NCBI RefSeq assembly: GCF_947495625.1
Contig: NZ_CANLZW010000017.1
Location: forward strand, 1 to 64,000
Origin: an uncultured Cocleimonas sp.
GTDB taxonomy: Bacteria; Pseudomonadota; Gammaproteobacteria; Thiotrichales; Thiotrichaceae
Direction: 5' to 3'
DNA: 64,000 bases
The first letter of the stretch is position 1. The number at the start of each line of letters is the position of its first letter. Of this stretch, positions 1-8,753 are shown piece by piece. The position numbers and the translations under genes are program-made. The notes under the pieces are model-generated. The model did no database searches. It was not told the origin of the DNA and saw nothing but the letters and a program-made list of their open reading frames with translations.

Positions 1-76
1 TGACATACTCCTGATATAAAAATCAGGAATATCTCATAAGTTATTTGAAATTAACAATTTTTAATGCGTTTGCCCT

Positions 77-90
77 GGGGGGTGACCTTA
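77..90 (+). repeat. Partial copy of the G-rich dispersed motif
   Basis: GGGGGGTGACCTTA matches the right half of the family core, but the AAAGTR left half is replaced by GCCCT. It lies just downstream of the stop of the rhodanese gene. It is a probable decayed or truncated copy. Confidence 0.45.
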
Positions 91-99
91 ATTATAGAA

Positions 100-444
100 T
101 TAACCGTTCGCTTGCATCTCATCAGGACGGATAATTTCATTACCTGATTGGTACCAGGAAATAATACCACCACGAAGATTCAAAGCTTCGATGCCTGCAT
201 TTTCGGCAACATACATACATGCCTGAGCAGATCTTGCGCCACTGCGACAATAAAAAACGATTGTTTTATCTTTTGGTAAGTCGTGCATTTTTACTGGAAT
301 TGTATGAAGCGGAGTAAATTCGCCGCCTTTAATGATGCCTTGTGCATATTCAGCTTGTGAACGAATATCATAAAGACAAATGTCTTCACCATTATCCATC
401 ATTTCTTTTAGAGCAGTTGCGTCGATTTCTTTTATAGACATCAT
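100..444 (-). CDS. Single-domain rhodanese-like protein
   Basis: This small cytoplasmic protein of about 114 residues is a single rhodanese domain. The active-site loop CRSGARS carries the cysteine expected to take up a persulfide. The domain signature YDIRSQAEYAQG and the final NLRGGIISW segment are typical of GlpE/PspE-like one-domain sulfurtransferases. The frame is open back to a TTG at 457-459, but the two adjacent ATG codons at 439-444 are better starts because family members begin just before the ISP/KEID-type strand; I chose the first ATG. There is no signal peptide. It stands alone, with the M48 protease divergent upstream. The sulfane-sulfur substrate cannot be told from sequence. 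Family assignment is firm, physiological role is inference. Confidence 0.85.
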   Translation of the reverse strand: MMSIKEIDATALKEMMDNGEDICLYDIRSQAEYAQGIIKGGEFTPLHTIPVKMHDLPKDKTIVFYCRSGARSAQACMYVAENAGIEALNLRGGIISWYQSGNEIIRPDEMQANG

Positions 445-643
445 TATTGAAAATACCAATATAAGTTAATACTAATTTACTTATATTACAATTACCTCGT
501 ATATTAGTCAAGATCATTGTCTTTTTGGGGGTGTTTTTTAGAGCTTTTTCAGATATCAAATCGGTAATTAATCAAAATATTTAGTCGGGTTTTTTAATCA
601 AAGCCTTAACGGAACTAACTAACTGCGTTAATATCTTAAGAGT

Positions 644-2068
644 ATGAATAAAATAAATGCATTGTTATTTTGCTTGTTGTTAACTGCTCCCGCCTTGATG
701 AGCACATCAGTTAAGGCAGATTTAAACTTAGAGTTACCCGATTTTAATTTGCCTCAGCTTGGAGGGAATACAGGCGGTATCGCCGCGTCCATCAAGGAGC
801 GGGAAACGGGTCTTGATGTTTTACGTAATCTCAGGGCGCGTGGACTATTGATCGAAGATCCTGAAGTAAATTTATGGATTCGTTCCCTAGGAAACCGTTT
901 AACTGCACGCGCACCAACATCGCCCAACCCTTTCTATTTTGTTGCCGCAAGAAATTCTGACATCAATGCATTTGCTACTTTAGGTGGTGTGATCGTTATC
1001 AATTCCGGATTAATTTTAAGCACCAGTACGGAAAGTGAATTAGCTGCAGTTTTAGCGCACGAGATTGCACATGTTACGCAGCGACATATTCCTCGAATGA
1101 TAGCAAAAGCCGAGAGTAATAAATTTGCTACTGGTGCGGCTTTGTTGGCAGGTGTAATAGCGGCCACTAAGGATGCTGAAGCAGGTAGTGCGATTATTAA
1201 TGCAACCTTGGCGACGACTGCTCATCAGCAATTAGCATTTGGGCGTGAAGCGGAGTCTGAAGCAGATCGTGTAGGGCTTAGAATACTCGCAAGTTCGGGG
1301 TTAAACCCTCAAGGAATGCCACGATTTTTACAGAAACTAGAAGAGTATGGTGATAGTAAAACCGCAGAAATCAGAGAGTTTTTGCAAAACCATCCGCTTA
1401 CCATAAAGCGTGTCAGCGATACCTCTGTCAGGGCCAGTCAACTAGGTGTTTTTAGAGGCAAAGAAAATATCAGTTATCAGTACATGCGAGAAAAAGTAAG
1501 AGCGCTTATTAATTCTAATTCGCATGCACCGGTGTCAGTGCCACCACAGATTAAAAACTATTCGAAAATTCTTCAACTCAAAAAGCAAGGCGCTTTCCAG
1601 CAGGCTTACAATCTAGCTAGCAGTCAACTATCGAGTAATAAAATATCTGAAGCTATTTTACTGGCAGAATTAGCCATTAAACAAAGACAATTTAATAAAG
1701 CGATTTCAGTGCTCACTCCATTATCTAAAATATACCCAGGAAATGAATCAATAGCGATTCCCATGTCACAAGCCTATATATCTTTGGGACAGATTGAGCC
1801 TGCCTGGAAAATAATCAACGAAGTACATACCTCTGAACAAACCACTCTAGAGTTCTTTGAAGTACAGCAAGAGTTATCAAGGCTTCGTGGAAATACATCT
1901 TATGCCTATCGCGCAGTAGCAGAACGAAATATACGTACTGGTCATTATCAAGCGGCGAGAATTCAACTAGCTAAAGCGATGAAGTTACCTGGTTCAAACG
2001 TCAATGAACTGCAGGAAATGCGACAAATGCTTGATCAAATAAAGAATAAAAAAGTTAAGAAAGGTTAG
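644..2068 (+). CDS. bepA: Periplasmic M48 zinc metalloprotease with TPR domain (BepA/YfgC-like)
   Basis: This is a 474-residue exported protease/chaperone of the type that watches over outer-membrane protein and LptD assembly in Escherichia coli. Residues 1-25 form a signal peptide ending in SVKA. The zinc site is HEIAH at residues 139-143, and the third ligand is probably Glu204 in the motif ESEAD, followed by Asp208. A glycine-rich segment, FATLGGVIVINSG, precedes the zinc helix as in BepA. The C-terminal 150-200 residues are helical TPR-like repeats. Length and domain order match BepA. It is a single gene followed by a dispersed repeat rather than by a partner gene. LoiP/YcaL-type M48 proteins lack the TPR tail, so BepA is the better name. 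Confidence 0.85.
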   Translation: MNKINALLFCLLLTAPALMSTSVKADLNLELPDFNLPQLGGNTGGIAASIKERETGLDVLRNLRARGLLIEDPEVNLWIRSLGNRLTARAPTSPNPFYFVAARNSDINAFATLGGVIVINSGLILSTSTESELAAVLAHEIAHVTQRHIPRMIAKAESNKFATGAALLAGVIAATKDAEAGSAIINATLATTAHQQLAFGREAESEADRVGLRILASSGLNPQGMPRFLQKLEEYGDSKTAEIREFLQNHPLTIKRVSDTSVRASQLGVFRGKENISYQYMREKVRALINSNSHAPVSVPPQIKNYSKILQLKKQGAFQQAYNLASSQLSSNKISEAILLAELAIKQRQFNKAISVLTPLSKIYPGNESIAIPMSQAYISLGQIEPAWKIINEVHTSEQTTLEFFEVQQELSRLRGNTSYAYRAVAERNIRTGHYQAARIQLAKAMKLPGSNVNELQEMRQMLDQIKNKKVKKG

Positions 2069-2071
2069 TTT

Positions 2072-2141
2072 AAAAACGCATAGATCGGCATAAATTCTAT
2101 TTACGTTTTTAACAAACAAAAAAGATTCAAACAGAGTAAGA
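2072..2141 (+). repeat. Degenerate copy of the 85-bp dispersed repeat
   Basis: The central block GCATAAATTCTATTTACG is identical to the copies at 12.6, 36.1 and 56.7 kb and is followed by the same T-run and CAAACAAAAAAG-type stretch. The left end (AAAAACGCATAG) and the right end (ATTCAAACAGAGTAAG) are diverged, and no G-rich motif is left at its right edge; a canonical motif lies about 60 bp further on. It sits immediately 3' of the bepA-like gene. Confidence 0.65.
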
Positions 2142-2201
2142 CAACAATCTGGTTTTTTGAAGTTGATCCAAAGGGAAGGCAAAGCCGCATAAAAGTGACT
2201 T

Positions 2202-2220
2202 AAAGTAGGGGGGTGACTTA
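2202..2220 (+). repeat. G-rich dispersed motif, canonical copy
   Basis: The core AAAGTAGGGGGGTGAC is perfect and is preceded by AAAAGTGACTT, the A-tract block shared with other copies. It lies in the 282-bp gap between the protease and methyltransferase genes, which otherwise holds only the degenerate long repeat and the promoter region of the downstream gene. Confidence 0.85.
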
Positions 2221-2350
2221 AATGAATTGTTGTCTTGTATTTATTGGAAGGGCATTAGAGCTCTCGCTTCAATTTTAAATACTTGCAATTAATTTACCGT
2301 ACCTTAAGATAAATCCAGATTTTCTTATCTCTTAAACTTGGGGTACTACC

Positions 2351-3001
2351 ATGAATATGGAACAAGCACGTTTCAATATGATCGAGCAACAAATTCGTAC
2401 GTGGGAGGTTCTGGATGACACTGTCTTAAGAACCATGGGTAGCGTACCTCGTGATATTTTTGTTCCTGAATCATTAAGCACACTTGCTTACGCCGATATC
2501 GAAGTACCCTTGGGTCATGATGAAGCGATGATGTTTCCGCGTGTTGAGGGACGTATGCTTCAAGAACTTGAGATAGATATTGATGATAATTGCCTTGAGA
2601 TAGGTACCGGCAGTGGCTATGTCACAGCGTGTATGGCGAATATGTCTAATCATGTACATAGTATCGATATTTATGATGATTTTCTGGAAGCTGCCCACAA
2701 GAATCTGGCTGAAGTGAATGTGCCGAATGTTCAATTAGAAAAGAAAGATGCCTTCTCGAGTTGGGAAGAAAGTAAAAAGTATGATGTGATTGCCATTACC
2801 GGTTCTATTCCTGAATATCTACCGATGTTTGAAAACTTGCTAAAGCCAGATGGACGCCTATTTGTCGTCGTGGGGAGCAATCAAGTTGCGCATGCCATGA
2901 AGGTAGTCAGGGAGGATGACGAATTTATCCGCTCGAGCTTATTCGAAACGGAGCTCAAGCCTCTAGTAGGTAAAGAGGCTAAACCTACGTTTCATTTCTA
3001 A
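2351..3001 (+). CDS. Protein-L-isoaspartate O-methyltransferase-like protein, divergent
   Basis: This 216-residue cytosolic methyltransferase belongs to the PCMT family. The SAM-binding motif I reads EIGTGSGYVTA (about residues 83-93). The N-terminal family features VPRDIFVP and AYADIEVPLGHDEA are present. In true repair enzymes the next segment carries a conserved serine in a T-I-S-x-P context; here the corresponding stretch is AMMFPRVEGRML, without that serine. Similar serine-less paralogues are often found near tolC in gammaproteobacteria, from memory. It may therefore bind SAM without repairing isoaspartate. No tolC follows here; the next gene, hemY, is convergent. A weak purine-rich site GGGG lies 10 bases before the ATG. 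Confidence 0.8.
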   Translation: MNMEQARFNMIEQQIRTWEVLDDTVLRTMGSVPRDIFVPESLSTLAYADIEVPLGHDEAMMFPRVEGRMLQELEIDIDDNCLEIGTGSGYVTACMANMSNHVHSIDIYDDFLEAAHKNLAEVNVPNVQLEKKDAFSSWEESKKYDVIAITGSIPEYLPMFENLLKPDGRLFVVVGSNQVAHAMKVVREDDEFIRSSLFETELKPLVGKEAKPTFHF

Positions 3002-3030
3002 TATTTTCCTATTATTTTTAAATAAAAATA

Positions 3031-4344
3031 TTAAATAGGATAAGTATCGTTTTCGTCAGTTTCAGGGACAATTGATAATTTAGGATTATCTGCTGAACGC
3101 TGTCGTGATTGACTATGATTCATATGTTGCTTCAGGGTTAGTATTTCCCCTTTCTTATGAATGCTGTAGTTTAATCCCATTTTATAACAAGTCTGCGCGT
3201 TTTCATCTTCCTTAAGCTCTTCCAGAAGACCAGCCAGTTCCAGATAAACTGCGGCTGATGGCGAGAAGTTTAAACTCGTATTGTAGAAGGTTTTACTCTT
3301 GCCCCAAAGTTGGTATTTTCTATTTAAACGTGCCAAAGCTAATAACAGCATAGGGCTTCTTTCGTTGCTTACTAGCCACTTTTCAGCCTGTTTGATGGCA
3401 TCACCTATAACAGGGTGTTCAATTAGCCCGTAACGCTCTATCAGCTTTTCATCAAATTCTTTATTCAGATGCGAAATCAATAGTTTGTTGCTGGTATTCT
3501 CATCCCCAGCATCTGCAAGTGCTTCGCAATATAAAAGTACTGCTTGCGGGTTTTCTCGCAAATTTCCTGGTAATTTCTTCCATAAAGCGTTGAGACTTGA
3601 AATGTCTTTCTTGTGCGAAAGTGTATGAAAAATACCGGATAATGCGGTTGTTTGATATTTTTTCTGATCTTTCTCTTTAATTAATGAGAGTTTCTCAAGA
3701 TCAGGTAATAACTCGAATAAGTTAGCCCAGTCTTCTTGTTGATAATAAACCTTGGCTAATAATTTAATCGCATACGGATGCTTTGGTGAAACCTCGAGTA
3801 CATGAATTAAAGTAGCTCTACATTGTTCCAATTGATCACTGGTGAATTGCATTTCAGCTTGCGAAACGGATACCGCAATCTGTGCATCTTCGCCTTGCTC
3901 ACTAGCCACTTTTAAATAGCGATCTCTTCTGTCATAAGCACCCTGCATATGCGCCGCTCTTGCCGCAGCCAGGTAATTGATTAGTGGTGATTCAGAATGA
4001 TCAACATTATTCAATAAAGTGTCTTCAGACTCTGCCCAATGCCCCTCGGTAAAAGAGACAAGTCCTTTGGTGAGTTCTTGATTCGCTTTAGCCGCTAGTT
4101 TCGCTGCTTTTCTTTGTTTTAAACGCTTGCGTAATCCAAACAGGAATTTAGATACCGAAAATAGAATGTATAAACCAATCAAGCCAACAATACCCGCTAT
4201 AAGCAGAGTTGTGCTCGTCAAACTTACGCTAATCGGGTTTTTATCCCATTGGTAGTTTATGGTGACATCCGATGAATGTTGAACCGCGAAAATACCTAAC
4301 CAGAATGCAGCAACAACCATAAAGAAGAACAGTATATATTTCAT
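3031..4344 (-). CDS. hemY: HemY, inner-membrane TPR protein of the heme operon
   Basis: This 437-residue protein has two N-terminal hydrophobic helices (about residues 3-21 and 40-66) followed by cytoplasmic or periplasmic TPR-like helices to the end, the usual HemY_N plus TPR architecture. The linker after the second helix is strongly basic (RKRLKQRKAAK). Its biochemical role in late tetrapyrrole synthesis is not settled in the literature I know. It is the last gene of hemC-hemD-hemX-hemY. Its ATG overlaps the hemX stop codon by one base, so translation is probably coupled. It is not the oxygen-dependent protoporphyrinogen oxidase that is called HemY in Bacillus. Confidence 0.9.
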   Translation of the reverse strand: MKYILFFFMVVAAFWLGIFAVQHSSDVTINYQWDKNPISVSLTSTTLLIAGIVGLIGLYILFSVSKFLFGLRKRLKQRKAAKLAAKANQELTKGLVSFTEGHWAESEDTLLNNVDHSESPLINYLAAARAAHMQGAYDRRDRYLKVASEQGEDAQIAVSVSQAEMQFTSDQLEQCRATLIHVLEVSPKHPYAIKLLAKVYYQQEDWANLFELLPDLEKLSLIKEKDQKKYQTTALSGIFHTLSHKKDISSLNALWKKLPGNLRENPQAVLLYCEALADAGDENTSNKLLISHLNKEFDEKLIERYGLIEHPVIGDAIKQAEKWLVSNERSPMLLLALARLNRKYQLWGKSKTFYNTSLNFSPSAAVYLELAGLLEELKEDENAQTCYKMGLNYSIHKKGEILTLKQHMNHSQSRQRSADNPKLSIVPETDENDTYPI

Positions 4345-5507
4345 TATTCAGTGCCTTTTTTAACCGTTTCGGCTGGCTGATTGTTTTTCGTCGAATTTAC
4401 TTCGACCATCAGCTTTTCGAGTAATTTTAATGACGATGAGATATCCGGGACACTTGGTGCTAAATTCACATCTGCAAGCGCATCCAGTTGTTTGTTGTAT
4501 TCAAGTGCATCCGATTCAGAATAGTATTTTTCTAATAAGATTTTTATTCTATCAACTTGTTTATGGAAATTTTCATCGTCACCTTGAAGCAACATAATGC
4601 GTAATGTTTCAAGGCGTAAAGAAAATAGCTGGAATAAATTTTCTTTGGCTTCTGCGTTCATTTCTTCTTGCAGTGGTTTATCAAATTTCTTGATAATGAC
4701 TGCATTATTTATGCTGTTTTTAACTCTGGTAACGATTGAAGGTTTTTCTTTTTTCGTGACTGCGTTGGTGCCAGGTTGATCTTTGTCGTTTTCATTATTT
4801 GTATCAGTTGGAAGTAACTCAACCTTTTCGCCAGCCTCCACGATCTTATCTTCAACGGGTTTTAACTTTAGCATTAAGTCATCAATTTTTTGAGAGAGTA
4901 AACTCACATCAGCAATCTCGAATTGATTCACTGTAGCTATATCGTTACTTATTTGTTTACGCACAGGCAGCAGATCTATCGACCCTCTTTCCAGGAGTAA
5001 ATTATCTGCAAGTTTGAGTGCAGCAATTGCACCCGACTTATCTTTTTTCAATTCAAAGTTTTGTACAGCGGTTTGCAGAAGAAAGTGGACCTCGCCTAAT
5101 GACCAGTCATTTATCGTCGGTGTTTGTACTTTTAATGGGGCCTGTTGCTTAGTAAGTTGTTCAACTTGAACATAAACGGTTTCAGCGATGTGTTGTGTAC
5201 TGTCTTGAATGCTGCGTAGCTCATGTAACGCTTCATCAAGATGCGTTTTATTTTCTTTAATATTCTCGTTAATTTCTTTTTCGAGAAACTGGACCTTGGA
5301 TTTCTGAGCGAAATCAGGTATTTCACCTCTGATTTCTACGATCTGTTTCAAGCTTAATTTCGCTTTATCGTGAATACGAAGCCAGTTTTTATAACCCGCA
5401 GCAATACCTACAGCAGTAAAAAATAGCGCTAGCCATGCTAAAAATTGAGTAAATCGAGTTCGTCGATTGATCTTTTTCAGTAATTTTATTTGTTCTTCGT
5501 CGTTCAT
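4344..5507 (-). CDS. hemX: HemX, membrane-anchored uroporphyrinogen-operon protein
   Basis: The 387-residue protein has one transmembrane helix near the N-terminus (about residues 18-38), then a long predicted coiled coil. The family segment of the form WSLGEVHFLLQTAVQNFELK, containing the alternating pattern typical of HemX, follows at about residues 135-155. It lacks the SUMT methyltransferase fold despite the common database name uroporphyrin-III C-methyltransferase. A low-complexity acidic/asparagine-rich stretch interrupts the middle. It sits between hemD (2 bp gap) and hemY (1 bp overlap) in the classic order, so an accessory or scaffolding role for the heme pathway is the usual inference. 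Confidence 0.88.
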   Translation of the reverse strand: MNDEEQIKLLKKINRRTRFTQFLAWLALFFTAVGIAAGYKNWLRIHDKAKLSLKQIVEIRGEIPDFAQKSKVQFLEKEINENIKENKTHLDEALHELRSIQDSTQHIAETVYVQVEQLTKQQAPLKVQTPTINDWSLGEVHFLLQTAVQNFELKKDKSGAIAALKLADNLLLERGSIDLLPVRKQISNDIATVNQFEIADVSLLSQKIDDLMLKLKPVEDKIVEAGEKVELLPTDTNNENDKDQPGTNAVTKKEKPSIVTRVKNSINNAVIIKKFDKPLQEEMNAEAKENLFQLFSLRLETLRIMLLQGDDENFHKQVDRIKILLEKYYSESDALEYNKQLDALADVNLAPSVPDISSSLKLLEKLMVEVNSTKNNQPAETVKKGTE

Positions 5508-5509
5508 AG

Positions 5510-6295
5510 TTAATTATCAATCGTTAACTCTTTTAAGAGTGTGTCGTCATTCGGGTCTTCGGCAAATATTACTTTGCCTTTAAAATTATCGGGTATGTGT
5601 TTTTTCAATCTGTCACTACCCAGTAACACAGTGAGTGAATTCATCCAGCTATTTTTGGTAACAGCAGACTCAGAATTTTCATCGGCTAGTGTAAAAAAGT
5701 TATCAACACTAAAACCGCTCGTAAGAATGATTATATCAAGCTCTTGGTGTTGTTGGTGAGTTTTCAAAAGATCTAAATTATGTTGCGGGCAAGTTCTGCG
5801 ATAAACAGCAATACTACTAACCTCACCCCCCCACTTTTGAAGGCTTTTTTCGAGTAGATCTCTGCCACCTTCGCCTTTGATCAGTGCTATTTTTTTACCG
5901 GGTATAAATTGTTGGAATTCGTCTAATGCCAACAGTGCTTCACTGTTAAAAAAACGCTCAGGACAAAAATCAATATCAAGTCCAAATTGCTTTAGAGCGA
6001 GCCCCGTCTTTTTCCCCACACAAGCTAATTTGATATTTTTAAAAACACTCGGATCTATTTTATTAAATGTTTGCTCTACCGCATTGGTGCTAATAAAAAT
6101 AGCGAGATCATAATCTGCTAAAGAGGCCAATTGCTGCTCAACTTTCACTAAGTTCTCTGGTGCTTCAATATTCAGTAATGGAAAACGAATAACGTGAGCA
6201 CCAGCGGCAATCAGCTTTTCATTTAACGGCTGAGCTTGATGCTCAGCTCTGGTATTCACCACCCACTTATTTTGTAACGGCAGAGACTTTTCCAT
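5510..6295 (-). CDS. hemD: Uroporphyrinogen-III synthase
   Basis: The 261-residue enzyme closes hydroxymethylbilane to uroporphyrinogen III with inversion of ring D. The fold is recognised by the alternating HemD signatures FPLLNIEAPE, IFISTNAVE, ACVGKKTG, GEGGRDLLEKSL and IILTSGFSVDNFF. HemD sequences diverge greatly, so position in the operon supports the call: 7 bp after hemC and 2 bp before hemX. One copy of the G-rich dispersed motif (5822-5839) lies inside the gene and is read as part of KWGGEVSS, a position where other HemD proteins commonly have KGGxV-type residues, so the motif is tolerated without disruption. Confidence 0.92.
   Translation of the reverse strand: MEKSLPLQNKWVVNTRAEHQAQPLNEKLIAAGAHVIRFPLLNIEAPENLVKVEQQLASLADYDLAIFISTNAVEQTFNKIDPSVFKNIKLACVGKKTGLALKQFGLDIDFCPERFFNSEALLALDEFQQFIPGKKIALIKGEGGRDLLEKSLQKWGGEVSSIAVYRRTCPQHNLDLLKTHQQHQELDIIILTSGFSVDNFFTLADENSESAVTKNSWMNSLTVLLGSDRLKKHIPDNFKGKVIFAEDPNDDTLLKELTIDN
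5822..5839 (-). repeat. G-rich dispersed motif inside hemD
   Basis: On the minus strand this reads CAAAAGTGGGGGGGTGAG, with seven G. The upstream A-tract and GCCTTC block are both present (GAAAAAAGCCTT). It is in the same sense as hemD. Confidence 0.75.
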
Positions 6296-6302
6296 TTGAG
6301 GG

Positions 6303-7232
6303 CTAGGTATCTATTCCAAGCTGTTTCAAAATCTCATCACCACCTTGAGCCAGTAAGTCTTCAGCAACAGCAATTCCAAGGCTTTCAGGATCACTTTGTG
6401 GCCCTGTTTTTTCACAGCGATAAATTTTTGATCCATCCGGGAAGCCGATCAAGCCACTTAAGTGGATATTGTCATCTTGTAGGGTTGCAAAGCCCCCAAT
6501 CGGTGCCTGACAGCCTCCATTTAAACGAGTATTTAGTGCTCTTTCAGCATAGATTCGGGTAGCTGTTTCTTCATCATGGAGTGGTGCGAGCAGCGCATTC
6601 ACTTCATCATCATCGCTGCGGCACTCAATACCTACAGCGCCTTGTCCAGCGGCGGGTAAACTTTGTTCAACCGAAATTCCATGCTTGATGCGATCTTTAA
6701 AACCTAATCTGATCAATCCTGCTGAAGCGAGAATGATTGCATCGTAGTCGCCATTATCCAGCTTAGCCAAACGTGAATTCACATTGCCACGCAAGTTGAG
6801 AATTTTGATATCAGGTCTTTTTTCGACGAGTTGCGTTTGACGTCTTAGACTGCAAGTACCCACTTTTGCGTATTGTGGTAACTCATCTAAAGAAGCTACA
6901 GTATTGGAGACGAAAGCATCAGTAGGATCTTCACGTTGCATAATGACTGATAAGTGCAATCCATCTGGCAGTTGCATAGGTACATCTTTCATCGAATGCA
7001 CGGCGATATCTGCGCGACCTTCGAGCATGCCTGTTTCAAGCTCTTTTACGAATAGGCCTTTGCCACCAATTTTGGCTAAAGGTGTGTCTAAGATGATATC
7101 TCCCTGAGTAGTCATTGTGACTAATTCAACGTCAAGATCAGCGTGATGGAGTTTTAATTGTCGTGCAACTTCCTCTGCTTGCCATAGGGCGAGTGGGCTT
7201 TTTCTGGTTGCTATACGTATTGTTTTCGTCAT
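6303..7232 (-). CDS. hemC: Hydroxymethylbilane synthase (porphobilinogen deaminase)
   Basis: The 309-residue enzyme polymerises four porphobilinogen units. N-terminal [14 protein letters not shown], the catalytic aspartate in HSMKDVP (Asp83), the arginine-rich TCSLRRQ and the cofactor-binding cysteine Cys241 in [10 protein letters not shown] are all present, and length equals the family norm. It is the first gene of hemC-hemD-hemX-hemY, with the divergent thioredoxin-like gene upstream. The shared 211-bp region contains a group of GTTGC half-sites that could be a regulatory site. In Pseudomonas hemC directly follows algR; here a thioredoxin-like gene on the other strand separates them. Confidence 0.97.
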   Translation of the reverse strand: MTKTIRIATRKSPLALWQAEEVARQLKLHHADLDVELVTMTTQGDIILDTPLAKIGGKGLFVKELETGMLEGRADIAVHSMKDVPMQLPDGLHLSVIMQREDPTDAFVSNTVASLDELPQYAKVGTCSLRRQTQLVEKRPDIKILNLRGNVNSRLAKLDNGDYDAIILASAGLIRLGFKDRIKHGISVEQSLPAAGQGAVGIECRSDDDEVNALLAPLHDEETATRIYAERALNTRLNGGCQAPIGGFATLQDDNIHLSGLIGFPDGSKIYRCEKTGPQSDPESLGIAVAEDLLAQGGDEILKQLGIDT

Positions 7233-7301
7233 ATATTAATTCTGTAATTAGGCAATAATTTTTACTAGGTCATTGCTAGTTTAAGGCGAGATACGACTCA
7301 T

Positions 7302-7341
7302 GTTGCATCTGGCTCAAATTAAATAATGCAACTAAAGTTGC
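7302..7341. promoter_or_regulatory. Cluster of GTTGC half-sites between hemC and the thioredoxin-like gene
   Basis: GTTGCAT (7302-7308) is inverted relative to ATGCAAC (7326-7332). The latter overlaps a second inverted repeat, GCAACT-AA-AGTTGC (7328-7341). Three half-sites in 40 bp, centred between divergent genes, suggest a dimeric repressor or activator site. No specific regulator can be named and this is inference only. Confidence 0.3.
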
Positions 7342-7443
7342 GACATTCTACCCCCGAACTTTACGTCAATTAGACTGTATAGGCAAAACTAGAGAAATAA
7401 ATCTAGACAAATAAACAGGGGAAAACCGAGGAAAAAACAGTCG

Positions 7444-7947
7444 ATGAAATTCTTTATCTCTTTTTTACTTTTTTTTATATCCGTAAACAGTTTTGCAGAA
7501 AATGACAGCGTTGTCATAGAAGAAAACGATTTTCAAAAGCTTGCCCAACAAATGAAGCAAGAAAATCGCGGGTTAGTCTTGATGCTGCATGCGGAACATT
7601 GCCCCTATTGTAAGCAAATGGACGAAGAGATTTTGTCGCCGATGGTATTAAGTGGTGAATACGATAAACGTGTTTTTATCAGAAAGTTACAGATTGATGA
7701 AGCGAGGGATGTGATCAATTTTTCCGGTAAGGAAGTAGAACCTTCGGATATTTCAGACGAATACAATGCGATGTTGACGCCTACTTTGGTCTTTCTGGAT
7801 TATAACGGTAAGGAAATGGCAAAGCAGATGGTAGGCATTAATACTATCGAATTATTTGGTGCTTATCTGGATAATGAAATTGATGACATGATGAAGAATT
7901 TGCGTGGTGATGATTCTAAACAAGCCAAACAAGAAACGACCCAATAA
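7444..7947 (+). CDS. Periplasmic thioredoxin-like protein (SoxW/DsbE-like fold)
   Basis: This is a 167-residue secreted thioredoxin-fold protein. Residues 1-18 form a signal peptide ending in SFA. The redox motif is CPYC (Cys53 and Cys56) in HAEHCPYCKQMDEE, and the cis-proline strand is MLTPTLVFLDYNGKE. The family is the short thioredoxin-like group that includes SoxW, involved in periplasmic disulfide or sulfur-protein reduction. The partner is unknown; no sox or ccm genes are adjacent. The gene is between hemC and algR but on the opposite strand. A 9-bp hairpin overlaps its 3' end. A paralogue with two such domains occurs at 12.7-13.8 kb. Confidence 0.8.
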   Translation: MKFFISFLLFFISVNSFAENDSVVIEENDFQKLAQQMKQENRGLVLMLHAEHCPYCKQMDEEILSPMVLSGEYDKRVFIRKLQIDEARDVINFSGKEVEPSDISDEYNAMLTPTLVFLDYNGKEMAKQMVGINTIELFGAYLDNEIDDMMKNLRGDDSKQAKQETTQ

Positions 7948-7958
7948 TTTGGGTCGTT
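7935..7958. terminator. Hairpin between convergent thioredoxin-like and algR genes
   Basis: AACGACCCA and TGGGTCGTT form a perfect 9-bp stem around ATAATT. The hairpin begins inside the last codons of the thioredoxin-like gene and is 50 bp from the algR stop. There is no long T-run, so it may act as a weak bidirectional terminator or mRNA 3' end protector. Confidence 0.5.
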
Positions 7959-8007
7959 AGCGGATAAACAAATTTCGTTTTAACTAACGAAAATCCGTTT
8001 AACAGTT

Positions 8008-8751
8008 TTAACGATTTCGTACAAAGCGACGAATTTCCGCCACGTGACGACGACTTACTTCTAGTTGATCGTCAATCTTTTCGATTTTAACTTGTACTCG
8101 ACCGATATTATTCTTAGCTAAACCAGTAATACGGCTCTTAGCTACTAATGCATTTCTGTGAATGCGAATAAACTTATCCGCTAAATCCGTTTCCAAAGAT
8201 TTAAGTGATTCTTCAATGATCACCTCTCCCGACTTGTGTCTAACCGTTACATACTTCTGATCAGCCTGGAAATAGTAAACATCTTCAATCGGAATTAATT
8301 CCAGATTGCCGCGCATTCTTGCACAAATATGTTTACGTCCTGCGCCTGTTACTTCGTTATCATCCAGTACTTTCGATCGTTGTGCTCGGTTAAGTGAGCG
8401 GGCCGATTGCAGACTTTTTAATAGTTGTTCTTGTCTTATTGGTTTCATGAGGTACCCTGTTGCTTTGGTTGAAAAGGCTTCTAATGCATACTCCCCATAT
8501 GCAGTAGTAAAAATCACGGCTGGTGGATTTGGCATTCCTGATAGGTGTTTTGCCACTTCTAAGCCATCCATCACAGGCATAGAAATGTCCAGCAAAATTA
8601 AATCAGGTTGATGGCGCTCAACCATCATCAGTGCTTCAGCTCCGTTTTCTGCTTCGGCACAAATATTGTATTCAGAATTTTCCTGAAGTAAGCTTTGTAT
8701 TCTTTGTCGCGCAAGTTCTTCATCGTCAACGACTAGGATGTTCATTGTCAT
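8008..8751 (-). CDS. algR: LytTR-family response regulator (AlgR-like)
   Basis: The 247-residue regulator has an N-terminal receiver domain with acidic pocket VVDDEE and phospho-acceptor Asp55 in LILLDISMP, plus the conserved Thr in IFTTAYGEYA and Lys in LMKPI. The C-terminal LytTR DNA-binding domain spans about residues 140-245 (YFQADQKYVTVRH, SLKSLETDL, IRIHRNALV). It starts 2 bp after algZ, its presumed kinase. The position algZ-algR near hemC and argH matches Pseudomonas, where the pair controls type IV pili and exopolysaccharide. Pilus retraction genes are at 52-56 kb in this window, so a pilus link is plausible but not shown. Confidence 0.9.
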   Translation of the reverse strand: MTMNILVVDDEELARQRIQSLLQENSEYNICAEAENGAEALMMVERHQPDLILLDISMPVMDGLEVAKHLSGMPNPPAVIFTTAYGEYALEAFSTKATGYLMKPIRQEQLLKSLQSARSLNRAQRSKVLDDNEVTGAGRKHICARMRGNLELIPIEDVYYFQADQKYVTVRHKSGEVIIEESLKSLETDLADKFIRIHRNALVAKSRITGLAKNNIGRVQVKIEKIDDQLEVSRRHVAEIRRFVRNR

Positions 8752-8753
8752 TA

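Noticed and set aside
521-540. CTTTTTGGGGGTGTTTTTTA as a motif copy
   Set aside because: Only the GGGGGTG part fits, and AAAGTR is missing; left out of the count.
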